From the NCBI RefSeq assembly GCF_011300215.1, contig NZ_CP049866.1, forward strand, positions 1,116,001 to 1,180,000: 64,000 nucleotides of DNA. Direction: 5' to 3'. Positions 35,258 to 44,304 of this stretch are shown here, piece after piece. The stretch is from Nocardioides piscis (GTDB lineage Bacteria; Actinomycetota; Actinomycetes; Propionibacteriales; Nocardioidaceae). The notes below the pieces were generated by a model. That model did not search any database. It was given only the letters and a program-made list of their open reading frames with translations, and had not been told where the DNA came from. Positions within the stretch are counted from its first letter, which is position 1. Every line of letters begins with the position of its first letter. Both the position numbers and the translations under genes were made by a program.

Positions 35258-36433
35258 ATGGACGCGGACAAGCGGTATCAAGTCTTCGTGAGCTCGACAT
35301 ATCTCGACCTCATGGAGGCTCGCGCGGCCGTAGTCTCGGCTCTGCTGAACCTTGACGCGATCCCCGCTGGCATGGAGTTGTTTCCCGCTGCCGACGACGA
35401 CGCCTGGACGTTGATCGAGGACGTGATCGCGGACTCCGACTACTACCTGCTCATCATCGGAGGCAAGTACGGCTCCGTTGATCCAGATCTGGAGATCAGT
35501 TTTACCGAGCGGGAGTACGACACGGCCGTTCGCCTGAAGAAGCCGGTCATGGCCTTTCTTCACGGGCAGCCCGGCAAATTGTTGGCTGAACGGACGGAAG
35601 ACTCGGACGCGCGACGCGAGGCGCTGGCGGCATTCCGCAGGAAGGTGGAGACCGCCAAGCATGTGAAGTACTGGACGTCGCCCGAGGATCTCGCCGGCAA
35701 GGTGGCCCTTACCTGGAACACATTCCGACGGCGATACCCAGCGACGGGTTGGATCAAGGCCGATCAGGCGACGAACAAGGAATCCCTTACAGCTCTAGCG
35801 AAGGCCCAGAAGGAAATCGAAGAGCTAAGGGCGCAACTCGAGAGTGTTCGCACCCAGGCGCCGCCCGGGACGGATCGGCTGGCGCAGAGAGAAGGCAAGT
35901 TTTCTCTTCCTCTGTATGCCAAGGGGAAGTGGAGTGACATCTCCGGATACCCCAGGTACTCAGTGGGTGTTTGGACTTCAGTAGAGATGACCTGGGACCG
36001 CGCATTTGGCTACCTCGGGCTCAGGATGATGCAGGAGGCCGATGAGCCCACCCTCAAGACCGATTTGTGCTCCGTAGCGGAGTTCGACAACAGCGACGAC
36101 GTTCGGAAGGCGCTCCAAGCAGAGATTGAGGGAGAAGTCGGGAAGTCGGGCGACACCCGCTTCAAGTGGTGGTGGGAAGGCTTGGAGGTTTCAGACGAGG
36201 ACTTCCAGACTCTCCTGTTGCAGTTCAACGCGCTTGGACTGATTCAGCACTCGAAGCGCAATCGGTCCGTCAAGGATACGGCGAACTACTGGTCACTCAC
36301 GCCCTACGGGCACACCCGCCTCGTGCAACTCCGCGCGTTGCAAGCCGGCGAGGAGTCGCTGCTCCGCGCTGACTACCCCGCGTCGCTGGAAGAAGAATCA
36401 GAAGCTGAAGTCCCGGCCGCTGAACAAGACTGA
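35258..36433 (+). CDS. DUF4062-domain protein, possible defence effector
   Basis: The 391-residue protein begins with a DUF4062 domain (YQVFVSSTYLDLMEARAAVVSALLNLDAIPAGMELF, DSDYYLLIIGGKYGSVD, SFTEREYDTAVRLKKPVMAFLH), a Rossmann-like module related in outline to TIR/SLOG sensors. Residues about 176-198 (LTALAKAQKEIEELRAQLESVR) form a coiled coil. The C-terminal part contains a winged-helix-like end (LLQFNALGLIQHSKRNRSVKD, YWSLTPYGHTRLVQL). TAGGGT lies about 6 bases before the ATG, suggesting a leaderless start. Codon use is visibly less GC-biased than the flanking genes, indicating transfer. DUF4062 domains are often found in NTPase-linked bacterial immunity proteins; here it stands alone. 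Confidence 0.75.
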   Translation: MDADKRYQVFVSSTYLDLMEARAAVVSALLNLDAIPAGMELFPAADDDAWTLIEDVIADSDYYLLIIGGKYGSVDPDLEISFTEREYDTAVRLKKPVMAFLHGQPGKLLAERTEDSDARREALAAFRRKVETAKHVKYWTSPEDLAGKVALTWNTFRRRYPATGWIKADQATNKESLTALAKAQKEIEELRAQLESVRTQAPPGTDRLAQREGKFSLPLYAKGKWSDISGYPRYSVGVWTSVEMTWDRAFGYLGLRMMQEADEPTLKTDLCSVAEFDNSDDVRKALQAEIEGEVGKSGDTRFKWWWEGLEVSDEDFQTLLLQFNALGLIQHSKRNRSVKDTANYWSLTPYGHTRLVQLRALQAGEESLLRADYPASLEEESEAEVPAAEQD

Positions 36434-36539
36434 TCCGGACTGGGGTGGTTGGGCGCTCTGCATCTGCGTCACAGTGGGCGCTTCGACGGAACCGCCCGCC
36501 GCTTGAACAGCCTGCCTCGAGCATCTCTGACCAGACCCC

Positions 36540-38531
36540 TTACAACGCAGCGACCAGCCTCGTCGCCTGGTCGATCGCCCGCTTCGCGTCCAGCTCGGCA
36601 GCGACGTCGGCACCGCCGATCAGGTGACCGCCGACCTCGTCGTGCAGGTCACGGACGGACTCCTGCCCGGCACAGACCACCACGTGGTCGACGTCGAGGA
36701 CGCGCGGCTCCCCGTCCACGGTGAGGTGCAGGCCGGCGTCGTCGATCAGGTCGTACGTCGCCCCACTGACCAGCTGCACGCCGGACTGCTTCAGCACGGC
36801 CCGGTGGGCCCAGCCCGACGTCTTGCCCAGCCCGATCCCGATGGGGGTGCTCTTGCGCTGCACCAGCGTCACCTCACGCACCTGCGTGCGGGGCTTCTGC
36901 TCGGTCAGGCCGCCGGGGTGCACGGCCGGGTCGCCGACGCCCCAGTGGGCATACCAGTCCTCGTCGGTGTCGCTGGGGTCGTGGCTGAGGTAGTGGCTCA
37001 CGTCGACGCCGATCCCGCCCGCGCCGATCACCGCGACGCGGCGCCCGACCGTGACCCGGCCGGCCAGCACATCGGCATACGACACGACCTTGGGGTGGTC
37101 GATGCCGGGGATGTCGGGGATCCGCGGGACGACGCCGGTGGCGATAACCGTGTGGTCGTATGTCGACAGGTCGCCCGGCGCCGCGGGGGTGCCGAGCCGC
37201 ACGTCCACCTCGAGCACCTCGAGCCGGCGGGTGAAGTAGCGCAGCGTGTCGGCGAAGTCCTCCTTGCCGGGCACCTGCATCGCCAGGCGGAACTGGCCGC
37301 CGACCTCGGCGGCCTGCTCGAAGAGCGTCACCGCGAAGCCGCGCTCGGCGGCGTTGACGGCCGCGGCGAGCCCGGCCGGACCGGCGCCGACGACGGCGAC
37401 GGTCTGCTTGCGCATCGTGGGCGTGAGCACCAGCTCGGTCTCGTGGCAGGCGCGCGGGTTGACCAGGCACGAGGCGCGCTTGTTGGCGAAGACGTGGTCG
37501 AGGCAGGCCTGGTTGCAGGCGATGCAGGTGTTGATCTCGTCGGCGCGGTCTGCGGCGGCCTTGGCGACGAAGTCGGGGTCGGCCAGGAGCGGGCGGGCCA
37601 TCGAGACGAGGTCTGCCTCGCCGCTGGCGAGGATGTCCTCGGCCAGCTCGGGGGTGTTGATCCGGTTGGAGGCGCAGACCGGGACGTCGACGATCTCCTT
37701 GAGCCGGGCAGTGTGCGAACGCCAGGCGCCGCGGGGGACCTGGGTGATGATCGTCGGCACCCGCGCCTCGTGCCAGCCGATGCCGGTGTTGAAGACCGTC
37801 ACCCCGGCCGCCTGGAGGTGCAGCGCCAGCTCGGCGATCTCCTCCCACGACTGGCCGCCCTCGACGAGGTCGAGCAGCGAGATGCGATAGATGATCGGGA
37901 AGTCGTCGCCCACGAGCTCGCGGGAGCGACGGACGACCTCGACGGCGAAGTGCATCCGCCGCGAGGCGCTGCCGCCCCACTGGTCGTCGCGGTCGTTGGT
38001 GCGGGCGGCCAGGAACTGGTTGATCAGGTAGCCCTCGGAGCCCATGATCTCGACGCAGTCATAGCCGGCCCTGCGGGCCAGCGCCACGCTCTTGGCGAAG
38101 GCCGTGGCGCATGCGTCGACCTCCTTGGTCGACATCGCGCTCGGCTTGAACGGGGTGATCGGGGACTTCTTGTCCGAGGCGCTCTGCGAGAGCGGGTGAT
38201 AGCCGTAGCGGCCCGCGTGCAGGACCTGCAGCGCGATCGCACCGCCCTCGTCGTGGACCGCGGCGGTGATCCGCTCGTGGCGCTTGGCCTGCAGGCGGTT
38301 GGTCATCTCGGAGGCGAACGGCTTGAGCCAGCCGCGCTTGGTCGGCGCATAGCCGCCGGTGATGATCAGCCCGACCTCGCCGCGGGCGCGCTCGGCGAAG
38401 TAGGCCGAGAGCTTGTCGATGTCCCACGGGTGGTCCTCCAGCCCGGTGTGCATCGAGCCCATCACCACGCGGTTGCGCAGGGTGAGGTTGCCCAGGGTGA
38501 CGGGGGCGAGGAGGTGGGGGTAGGGCGTCAT
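36540..38531 (-). CDS. fadH: NADPH-dependent 2,4-dienoyl-CoA reductase
   Basis: The 663-residue enzyme reduces 2,4-dienoyl-CoA intermediates in the oxidation of polyunsaturated fatty acids. The N-terminal old-yellow-enzyme barrel is clear (LAPVTLGNLTLRNRVVMGSMHTGLED, ALQVLHAGRYGYHP, CVEIMGSEGYLINQFLAARTNDRDDQWGG). The 4Fe-4S site is CIACNQACLDHVFANKRASC. The FAD loop is VAVVGAGPAGLAAAVNAAERG, and the NADPH loop is RVAVIGAGGIGVDVSHYL. It overlaps the upstream PadR gene by ATGA, so the two form an operon. Confidence 0.92.
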   Translation of the reverse strand: MTPYPHLLAPVTLGNLTLRNRVVMGSMHTGLEDHPWDIDKLSAYFAERARGEVGLIITGGYAPTKRGWLKPFASEMTNRLQAKRHERITAAVHDEGGAIALQVLHAGRYGYHPLSQSASDKKSPITPFKPSAMSTKEVDACATAFAKSVALARRAGYDCVEIMGSEGYLINQFLAARTNDRDDQWGGSASRRMHFAVEVVRRSRELVGDDFPIIYRISLLDLVEGGQSWEEIAELALHLQAAGVTVFNTGIGWHEARVPTIITQVPRGAWRSHTARLKEIVDVPVCASNRINTPELAEDILASGEADLVSMARPLLADPDFVAKAAADRADEINTCIACNQACLDHVFANKRASCLVNPRACHETELVLTPTMRKQTVAVVGAGPAGLAAAVNAAERGFAVTLFEQAAEVGGQFRLAMQVPGKEDFADTLRYFTRRLEVLEVDVRLGTPAAPGDLSTYDHTVIATGVVPRIPDIPGIDHPKVVSYADVLAGRVTVGRRVAVIGAGGIGVDVSHYLSHDPSDTDEDWYAHWGVGDPAVHPGGLTEQKPRTQVREVTLVQRKSTPIGIGLGKTSGWAHRAVLKQSGVQLVSGATYDLIDDAGLHLTVDGEPRVLDVDHVVVCAGQESVRDLHDEVGGHLIGGADVAAELDAKRAIDQATRLVAAL

Positions 38532-39115
38532 CGCGTGTCCTTGCTGTTGTCGGAGGTTGAGGAGGGCGCCCTGGCGCCCGTCACGAAACCGTGGGCGTGG
38601 AGATAGTCGGAGAGCCAGCCGATCCAGAACTCCTCGAGGCGGATCCCGCCGCGCAGGACGAGCAGCTGGTCGAGCGCGTGGCCGTCGAGCGCCGCGGGCT
38701 CGGGATAGTCGCGCTGCTCGAGGACGCGGTAGTGCGCCAGCCGGGCCTCGTGGTCGGCCAGGGTCTCGCGCACGTGCCGCAGCAGGGTGGGGCGATCGCC
38801 GTACGACGCCCCGCGGAGCTTCACCGCGAGGTCGCTGCGGAACGTCTCCATCTGCGTCGGCTCGGCCAGCCAGTCGGCGAGCACCTGCGCCCCGGCGGTC
38901 GAGACGGTGTAGACGCGGGTGTCGGGCTTGCCCGTCTGCGGGACCGTCTCCACACTGAGCCAGCCGTCGGACTCCATCCGGGAGAGCACGCGATAGATCT
39001 GCTGGTGGGTGGCATGCCAGAAGAAGCCCAGCGAGCGCTCGAAGCGGCGCGCCAGCTCCAGCCCGGCGCCGGGCTTCTCGCTGAGCGCCACGAGAAGTGC
39101 GTGCTCGAGGGCCAT
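38528..39115 (-). CDS. PadR-family regulator of the fadH operon
   Basis: The 195-residue protein has the PadR winged helix: ALLVALSEKPGAGLELARRFERSLGFFWHATHQQIYRVLSRMESDGWLSV, ending with TRVYTVSTAGAQVLADWL, and a C-terminal helical dimerisation domain (Vir_Sf type). It is translated first and coupled to fadH. A perfect 14-bp palindrome, 21 bases before its start codon, is the probable operator, so it is likely an autorepressor of this operon. The inducing ligand is unknown; a dienoyl-CoA or other CoA ester is a reasonable guess. Confidence 0.88.
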   Translation of the reverse strand: MALEHALLVALSEKPGAGLELARRFERSLGFFWHATHQQIYRVLSRMESDGWLSVETVPQTGKPDTRVYTVSTAGAQVLADWLAEPTQMETFRSDLAVKLRGASYGDRPTLLRHVRETLADHEARLAHYRVLEQRDYPEPAALDGHALDQLLVLRGGIRLEEFWIGWLSDYLHAHGFVTGARAPSSTSDNSKDTR

Positions 39116-39136
39116 GCCGCGATGGTGCCAGACCTA

Positions 39137-39150
39137 TGCAACTAGTTGCA
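39137..39150. promoter_or_regulatory. PadR operator palindrome
   Basis: TGCAACTAGTTGCA is a perfect palindrome upstream of the padR-fadH operon and downstream of the lrp stop. It contains the TTGCA half-sites common to PadR operators (ATGCAA-n4-TTGCAT type). Confidence 0.65.
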
Positions 39151-39167
39151 AGGGTGGGTGGTGGGAG

Positions 39168-39650
39168 TCACAGCACGCCCGAGCCCGGCATCTCCTCGAA
39201 GACGATCTGCGTCTCGGTGTGCCGGACGGCCGGGTGCACGTTGACGTGCTCGAGGACCAGGTCGCGCAGCTGCTGGGTCGAGGCGACGGCGACGTGGATC
39301 AGGTAGTCGTCCTCGCCGCCGACGTGCAGGATCCGCAGCGCTCCCGGGACCTTGGCCAGGACCTCGTGGAAGCTTGCGACGTGGTCGCGGTTGTGGCTGC
39401 CCAGTCGCACCTTGACCACGGCCTGGATCGGGAAGCCGAGAGCGGCCAGGTCGATGTCGGCGTGGACGCCGCGGATCACCCCGCGCTCGCGCAGCGTGCG
39501 GACGCGCTGGAGGCAGGTCGACTCGGCGATCCCGAGCCGCTTGGCGAGGGCGGCGTTGGTGATCCGCCCGTCGGCGGCGAGCTCGGTCAGGAGGCGCCGG
39601 TCGAGCGCGTCGAGCGGTGCAGGATCGGGTGAGGAGGGGGCTGGCGACAT
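39168..39650 (-). CDS. Lrp/AsnC-family regulator
   Basis: The 160-residue protein has the AsnC-type HTH (LDALDRRLLTELAADGRITNAALAKRLGIAESTCLQRVRTL) and the RAM effector domain (VVKVRLGSHNRDHVASFHEVLAKVPGALRILHVGGEDDYLIHVAV). ATG at 39650 is used; an upstream extension overlaps the divergent gene. It faces a PLP-dependent sulfur amino-acid lyase gene, and in other bacteria Lrp-type regulators often control adjacent amino-acid lyase genes. That functional link is inferred from the arrangement. Confidence 0.88.
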   Translation of the reverse strand: MSPAPSSPDPAPLDALDRRLLTELAADGRITNAALAKRLGIAESTCLQRVRTLRERGVIRGVHADIDLAALGFPIQAVVKVRLGSHNRDHVASFHEVLAKVPGALRILHVGGEDDYLIHVAVASTQQLRDLVLEHVNVHPAVRHTETQIVFEEMPGSGVL

Positions 39651-39746
39651 ACGAGAAACTCCATGATCTGCGGTGTGACCGACGATCGACGGGCAGTTCT
39701 TCACTCAGTGTTGCCGATCAACGTGGATTCCACCACCGTGGGCCGC

Positions 39747-40913
39747 GTGACCAGTCTCGACACCCTTGCCGTCCACGCCGGCCGGACCGACCTCGCGGCG
39801 CTCGGCGTCCACGCGCTCCCGCTCGACCTGTCCACCACCAACCCGCTGCCGAGCATCGACAGCGGCGGCGCCTCCTACGAGGCGATGGCGACCGGCGGCC
39901 ACCCGACCGAGGGCGGCCTGGTCTATCAGCGGCTGTGGAACCCCACCGTCGCCCGGTTCGAGGAGGCCCTTGCCCTGCTCGAGCACACCGACGCGGCCGT
40001 CGCGTTCTCGACCGGGATGGCGGCGCTGACCGCAGCGGTCCTCGCGGCGGCGACCGAGGGCGACGGCCGCCACGTGGTCGCCGTGCGTCCGTTGTACGGC
40101 GGCAGCGACCACCTCCTCGCGTCCGGGATGCTCGGCGTCGAGACCACCTATTGCGCGCCCGACGAGGTGGCGGGCGCTGTCCGGTCCGACACCTGCCTGG
40201 TGGTCGTCGAGACCCCGGCCAACCCGACGCTCGAGCTGGTCGACATCACGGCCGTCGTCGAGGCCGCCGGCGGGGTCCCGGTGCTGGTCGACAACACCTT
40301 CGCGACGCCTGTCCTGCAGAACCCGGCCGACCACGGGGCGACGCTGGTCCTGCACAGCGCCACGAAATACCTCGGCGGTCACGGCGACGCCATGGGCGGC
40401 GTGATCGCCTGCCCCGAGCCGTGGGCCGAGGCGCTGCGCCGGGTGCGTGCGGTGACGGGTGCGCTGCTCCACCCGATGGGCGCCTACCTGCTGCACCGTG
40501 GCCTGGCCACCCTGCCCGTGCGCGTGCGGACGCAGCAGGACGGCGCGGGCAAGGTCGCCGGCTGGCTCGCCTCCCAGCCGGGCGTGCGCGAGGTGCGCTA
40601 TCCGGGGCTCGCCGAGTGCGACCCGCTGCACCTCGTCGGGCGACAGCTCCGCGGTCCGGGCGCGATGATCGCCTTCAGCCTCGAAGGTGGCTATGACGCC
40701 GCGTGCGCGGTCACCGAGTCGGTCCGGCTCTTCACCCACGCCGTCTCCCTGGGTGGGGTCGACTCGCTCATCCAGCACCCGGCCGGCCTCACCCACCGAC
40801 CGGTCGCGCCCGAGGCGCGGCCGCACGCCGACACGCTGCGGCTCTCCATCGGGCTCGAAGACCCCGACGACCTGTGCGCCGACCTGGCGCAGGCGCTGAC
40901 GGCTGCTCGCTGA
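39747..40913 (+). CDS. Trans-sulfuration PLP enzyme (methionine gamma-lyase/cystathionine gamma-synthase type)
   Basis: The 388-residue enzyme carries the Cys/Met metabolism PLP fold: TLAVHAGR, YQRLWNPTVARFEEALALLEHTDAAVAFSTGMAAL, RPLYGGSDHLL, VVVETPANPTLELVDI, VLVDNTFATPVLQNP, the PLP Lys in LHSATKYLGGHGD, and FSLEGG. GTG 39747 is chosen because TSLDTLAVHAGR is the family start, and it leaves a 96-base space for divergent promoters. ATG 39663 would lengthen it by 28 unrelated residues. Substrate cannot be fixed among cystathionine, homocysteine and methionine. It is likely under the divergent Lrp. Confidence 0.85.
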   Translation: MTSLDTLAVHAGRTDLAALGVHALPLDLSTTNPLPSIDSGGASYEAMATGGHPTEGGLVYQRLWNPTVARFEEALALLEHTDAAVAFSTGMAALTAAVLAAATEGDGRHVVAVRPLYGGSDHLLASGMLGVETTYCAPDEVAGAVRSDTCLVVVETPANPTLELVDITAVVEAAGGVPVLVDNTFATPVLQNPADHGATLVLHSATKYLGGHGDAMGGVIACPEPWAEALRRVRAVTGALLHPMGAYLLHRGLATLPVRVRTQQDGAGKVAGWLASQPGVREVRYPGLAECDPLHLVGRQLRGPGAMIAFSLEGGYDAACAVTESVRLFTHAVSLGGVDSLIQHPAGLTHRPVAPEARPHADTLRLSIGLEDPDDLCADLAQALTAAR

Positions 40914-40958
40914 GACGCCCCTCGCGACCGTGACAGCGCCGGTGTCATGATCGGTCCC

Positions 40959-42107
40959 ATGACGTATGAACTGGGCCAGGGCACCGGACCGCTCCGTGGG
41001 GTCAAGGTCGTCGAGATCGCCGGGATCGGTCCCGGCCCGCACGCGTGCATGATCCTCGCCGACCTCGGCGCCGACGTGATCCGGGTGGAACGGGCGGGCG
41101 GCGGGATGTTCGGCGGCGGGCAGCACGACGTGCTCACGCGCAGCCGGCCCAGCGTCGCGATGGACCTCAAGAACCCCGCTGCCGTCGCCGCGGTCCTCGA
41201 CCTGGTCGAGCAGGCCGACGTGCTCGTCGAGGGGATGCGCCCCGGCGCGATCGAGCGGCTCGGCCTCGGCCCGGACGACTGCTGGGCCCGCAACGAGGCC
41301 CTGGTCTATGGCCGGATGACCGGCTGGGGCCAGGACGGCCCGTGGAGCCAGGTCGCCGGCCACGACATGAACTACATCGCCATCACCGGTGCCCTGCACG
41401 GCCTCGGTCAGGACAAGGCGCGCCCGCACTTCCCGGGCAACCTCGTCGGCGACTTCGGCGGCGGATCGACATACCTCGTCATCGGGATCCTCGCCGCCCT
41501 GCTCGAGGCGAAGGTGAGCGGCAAGGGCCAGGTCGTCGATGCCGCGATCGTCGACGGCACGGCCCACCTCAACGCGATGTCGGCGACCTTCGCGGCGCTC
41601 GGCATGGACAAGGGAGAGCGGGCCTCCGGCCTCCTCGACGGCGGCACGCCCTACTACGACATCTATGAGACGGCCGACGGCAAGCACATGAGCGTGGGCG
41701 CCCTGGAGCCGCAGTTCTATGCCGAGCTCATCAGCCGCCTCGAGCTCGACCTCCCCGACCGCAACGACCCCGCCAACTTCCCCGCCATCCGGGACGCGCT
41801 GACCACCCGCTTCAAGGAGAGGACCCAGGCCGAGTGGTCCCAGGTCTTCGACGGCACCGACGCCTGCGTGGCCGCGATCATCCCGCTGGCCGAGGCGACT
41901 CAGCACCCGCACCTGGTGGCCCGCGAGACGTTCGTCGACAGCGCGGGCATCACCCAGCCTGCCCCGGCTCCCCGCTTCTCCCGCACGCCGGCGACGATCT
42001 CGATGCCACCCGGCGGTCCGGGCGGACACACCCGCGACGCCCTCGCAGCCTGGGGGATCGAGGACGTCGACGCGCTCATCGAGTCCGGCGCGGCCACCCA
42101 GGCGTGA
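40959..42107 (+). CDS. CaiB/BaiF-fold alpha-methylacyl-CoA racemase-like protein
   Basis: The 382-residue protein belongs to the class III CoA-transferase fold. Motifs GVKVVEIAGIGPGPHACMILADLGADVIRVER, SRPSVAMDLKNPAA and GMRPGAIERLGLGPDDC are diagnostic of AMACR/MCR enzymes. The two catalytic residues of racemases, His in AGHDMNYIAITGALHGLG and Asp in GNLVGDFGGGS, are present, favouring a 2-methylacyl-CoA racemase over a CoA transferase. ATG 40959 is preferred over ATG 40947 (both in frame). It heads an operon with an amidotransferase and a BVMO. Confidence 0.88.
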   Translation: MTYELGQGTGPLRGVKVVEIAGIGPGPHACMILADLGADVIRVERAGGGMFGGGQHDVLTRSRPSVAMDLKNPAAVAAVLDLVEQADVLVEGMRPGAIERLGLGPDDCWARNEALVYGRMTGWGQDGPWSQVAGHDMNYIAITGALHGLGQDKARPHFPGNLVGDFGGGSTYLVIGILAALLEAKVSGKGQVVDAAIVDGTAHLNAMSATFAALGMDKGERASGLLDGGTPYYDIYETADGKHMSVGALEPQFYAELISRLELDLPDRNDPANFPAIRDALTTRFKERTQAEWSQVFDGTDACVAAIIPLAEATQHPHLVARETFVDSAGITQPAPAPRFSRTPATISMPPGGPGGHTRDALAAWGIEDVDALIESGAATQA

Positions 42108-42109
42108 GC

Positions 42110-42844
42110 ATGCGCCCCTTCCTCTTCCTCGGCACCCGCGCCGAGGACGACGTCGCCCAGCAGGAGTACGACGCCGTCCTGGCCGGCACCGGCCTGCAGC
42201 CCGACGAGCTGGCGCGCGTGCGCGTCGAGTCCGGCCCGCTGGGGGAGATCGACCTGGACGACTGGTCGGGGATCATCCTCGGTGGCGGCCCGTTCAACGC
42301 CTCCGACCCCGACCACCTCAAGTCCCCGACCCAGCACCGCGTCGAGGCCGAGCTGCGCGATCTGGCCCGGCGCGTGGTCGCTGCTGACATGCCGTTCCTC
42401 GGCGCCTGCTACGGCGTCGGCGTGCTCGGCGTCCTGGACGGCGGAGTCGTCGACCGGACCTACGGCGAAGCCATCGGCGCCCTGCCGATCCGGCTCACCG
42501 CCGAGGGGACGGCCGATCCGCTGTTCGGCGAGCTGCCCGAGGTGTTCCTGGCCTACCTCGGCCACAAGGAGGCCGTCTCGCGGCTCCCCGGCGGCGCGGT
42601 GCTGCTCGCCTCGTCGGACACCTGCCCCGTCCACGCGTTCCGCCTCGGCCGCAACGTCTATGCCACGCAGTTCCACCCCGAGCTCGACCCGGTGGCGCTG
42701 TGCGACCGGATCGATGCCTACGCAGACCACGGTTACTACGAGCCGCACGAGCGCGAGTCGCTCAAGGCGGCTGCCCGTGAGGCGCTGGTCGTCGAGCCCG
42801 TCCGGCTGCTGGCTCGCTTCGTGGAGCTCTACGCCCGCTCATGA
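42110..42844 (+). CDS. Class I glutamine amidotransferase-like protein
   Basis: The 244-residue protein has the GATase triad: the nucleophile Cys in PFLGACYGVGVLG and the His-Glu pair in YATQFHPELD. The opening FLFLGTRAEDDVAQQEYDAVL and LGGGPFNASDPDH show a stand-alone GuaA-like amidotransferase with no synthetase domain. GTG 42104, which overlaps the upstream stop, is an alternative start. The following BVMO gene overlaps it by ATGA. The ammonia acceptor, if any, is unknown. Confidence 0.85.
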   Translation: MRPFLFLGTRAEDDVAQQEYDAVLAGTGLQPDELARVRVESGPLGEIDLDDWSGIILGGGPFNASDPDHLKSPTQHRVEAELRDLARRVVAADMPFLGACYGVGVLGVLDGGVVDRTYGEAIGALPIRLTAEGTADPLFGELPEVFLAYLGHKEAVSRLPGGAVLLASSDTCPVHAFRLGRNVYATQFHPELDPVALCDRIDAYADHGYYEPHERESLKAAAREALVVEPVRLLARFVELYARS

Positions 42845-44304
42845 CCAGAGACCCGAGGCCCGTGACCAACCACGTCGACGTCCTGATCGTCGGTGCCGGC
42901 CTGTCCGGCATCGGCGCCGCCGCCCAGCTGACCCGCGAGCACCCCGGTCGCAGCTTCGCGATCCTGGAGAAGCGCGGGGTCAGCGGCGGCACCTGGGACC
43001 TGTTCCGCTATCCGGGCGTCCGCTCCGACTCCGACATGTTCACCCTCGGCTATCGCTTCAAGCCGTGGACCGACGAGCGGTCGCTGGCCGACGGGCCCTC
43101 GATCCTGGCCTACGTCCGCGAGACCGCCACGGAGCACGGCCTCGACGATCACATCCACTACGACCACGACGTCACGAGCGCGTCGTGGGACTCCGGGTCA
43201 GCGAGGTGGACGGTCACGATCACCACGCCGACAGGATCGCAGGAGTGGACGACCGACCTGCTGTGGATGTGCAGCGGCTACTACGACTACGACGAGGGCT
43301 TCACCCCCGACTTCGCGGGCCTGGGCGAGTTCACAGGACAGGTGGTGCACCCGCAGCACTGGCCGGCCGACCTCGACCATGCCGGGAAGAAGGTGGTCGT
43401 GATCGGCTCCGGCGCGACCGCCGTCACGCTCGTCCCAGCCCTGGCCGCGTCGGGCGCCGAGCACGTGACGATGCTGCAGCGGACACCGACATACGTCCTG
43501 TCGGTGCCGTCGGTCGACAAGCTCGCCGTCGGGCTGCGCAGGGCGCTCGGCCCCAAGGCGTCGCACGTCGCCAACCGGTGGCGCAACATCACCGTCTCCA
43601 CCGCGCTCTACCAGTTCAGCCAGCGGCGGCCGGCGGCTGCGCGCAAGCTGATCCGGCGGCTCAACACGTCGTTGCTGCCCGCGGGCTATGACGTCGACAC
43701 GCACTTCAACCCGCCCTACGACCCGTGGGACCAGCGGATGTGCCTGGTGCCCGACAGCGACCTCTTCAACGAGATCCGCCGCGGTCGCGCGTCGGTGGTG
43801 ACCGACGCGATCGACACCTTCACCCCGACCGGCATCAGGCTCGCGTCCGGTGAGGAGCTCGAGGCCGACGTCGTCGTCACCGCGACCGGGCTCAACCTGC
43901 TGGCCTTCGGCGGCATCGCCCTCACGGTCGACGGCGCACCGGTCGACGTCGCGGACACCATGGCCTACAAGGCGCTGATGCTCAGCGGCGTTCCCAACTT
44001 CGTCTTCACCATCGGCTACACCAACGCGTCCTGGACGCTGAAGGCCGACCTGGTCGCCGAGTTCGTGTGCCGACTGCTGAGCCACCTCGACAAGACCGGC
44101 CGGCGCTACGCCGTGGCCCGCCCGGACCCGGCCGTGCGGCCGATGCCGTTCATGGACTTCACCGCCGGCTACGTCCTGCGCGCCCTCGACCGGCTGCCCA
44201 AGCAGGGCGACGTCGAGCCGTGGCAGCTGAAGCAGAACTACGTCTACGACATGCTCAAGATCCGGCGCGCCCCGATCGACGACGGGGTGCTGGGCTTCGG
44301 CTGA
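42841..44304 (+). CDS. Flavin-containing Baeyer-Villiger monooxygenase (EthA-like)
   Basis: The 487-residue enzyme shows two Rossmann loops (VLIVGAGLSGIGAAAQL and VVVIGSGATAVTLVPALA) and the BVMO fingerprint FTGQVVHPQHWP (FxGxxxHxxxW). YDVDTHFNPPYDPWDQRMCLVPDSDLF, TATGLNLLAFGGI and FTIGYTNASWTLKADL match the EthA-type group. It inserts oxygen into ketones or oxidises thio compounds with NADPH. It is the third gene of the racemase/amidotransferase operon, with a 4-base overlap. The gene order suggests ketone or branched-acid breakdown. Confidence 0.88.
   Translation: MTRDPRPVTNHVDVLIVGAGLSGIGAAAQLTREHPGRSFAILEKRGVSGGTWDLFRYPGVRSDSDMFTLGYRFKPWTDERSLADGPSILAYVRETATEHGLDDHIHYDHDVTSASWDSGSARWTVTITTPTGSQEWTTDLLWMCSGYYDYDEGFTPDFAGLGEFTGQVVHPQHWPADLDHAGKKVVVIGSGATAVTLVPALAASGAEHVTMLQRTPTYVLSVPSVDKLAVGLRRALGPKASHVANRWRNITVSTALYQFSQRRPAAARKLIRRLNTSLLPAGYDVDTHFNPPYDPWDQRMCLVPDSDLFNEIRRGRASVVTDAIDTFTPTGIRLASGEELEADVVVTATGLNLLAFGGIALTVDGAPVDVADTMAYKALMLSGVPNFVFTIGYTNASWTLKADLVAEFVCRLLSHLDKTGRRYAVARPDPAVRPMPFMDFTAGYVLRALDRLPKQGDVEPWQLKQNYVYDMLKIRRAPIDDGVLGFG

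Noticed and set aside
36624..38606. A 660-codon plus-strand open frame antisense to fadH
   Set aside because: Shadow frame; fadH has full FMN, Fe-S, FAD and NADPH motifs on the other strand.
39705..42029. A 774-codon minus-strand open frame across the PLP lyase and racemase genes
   Set aside because: It has no recognisable motif and lies antisense to two well-defined enzymes.
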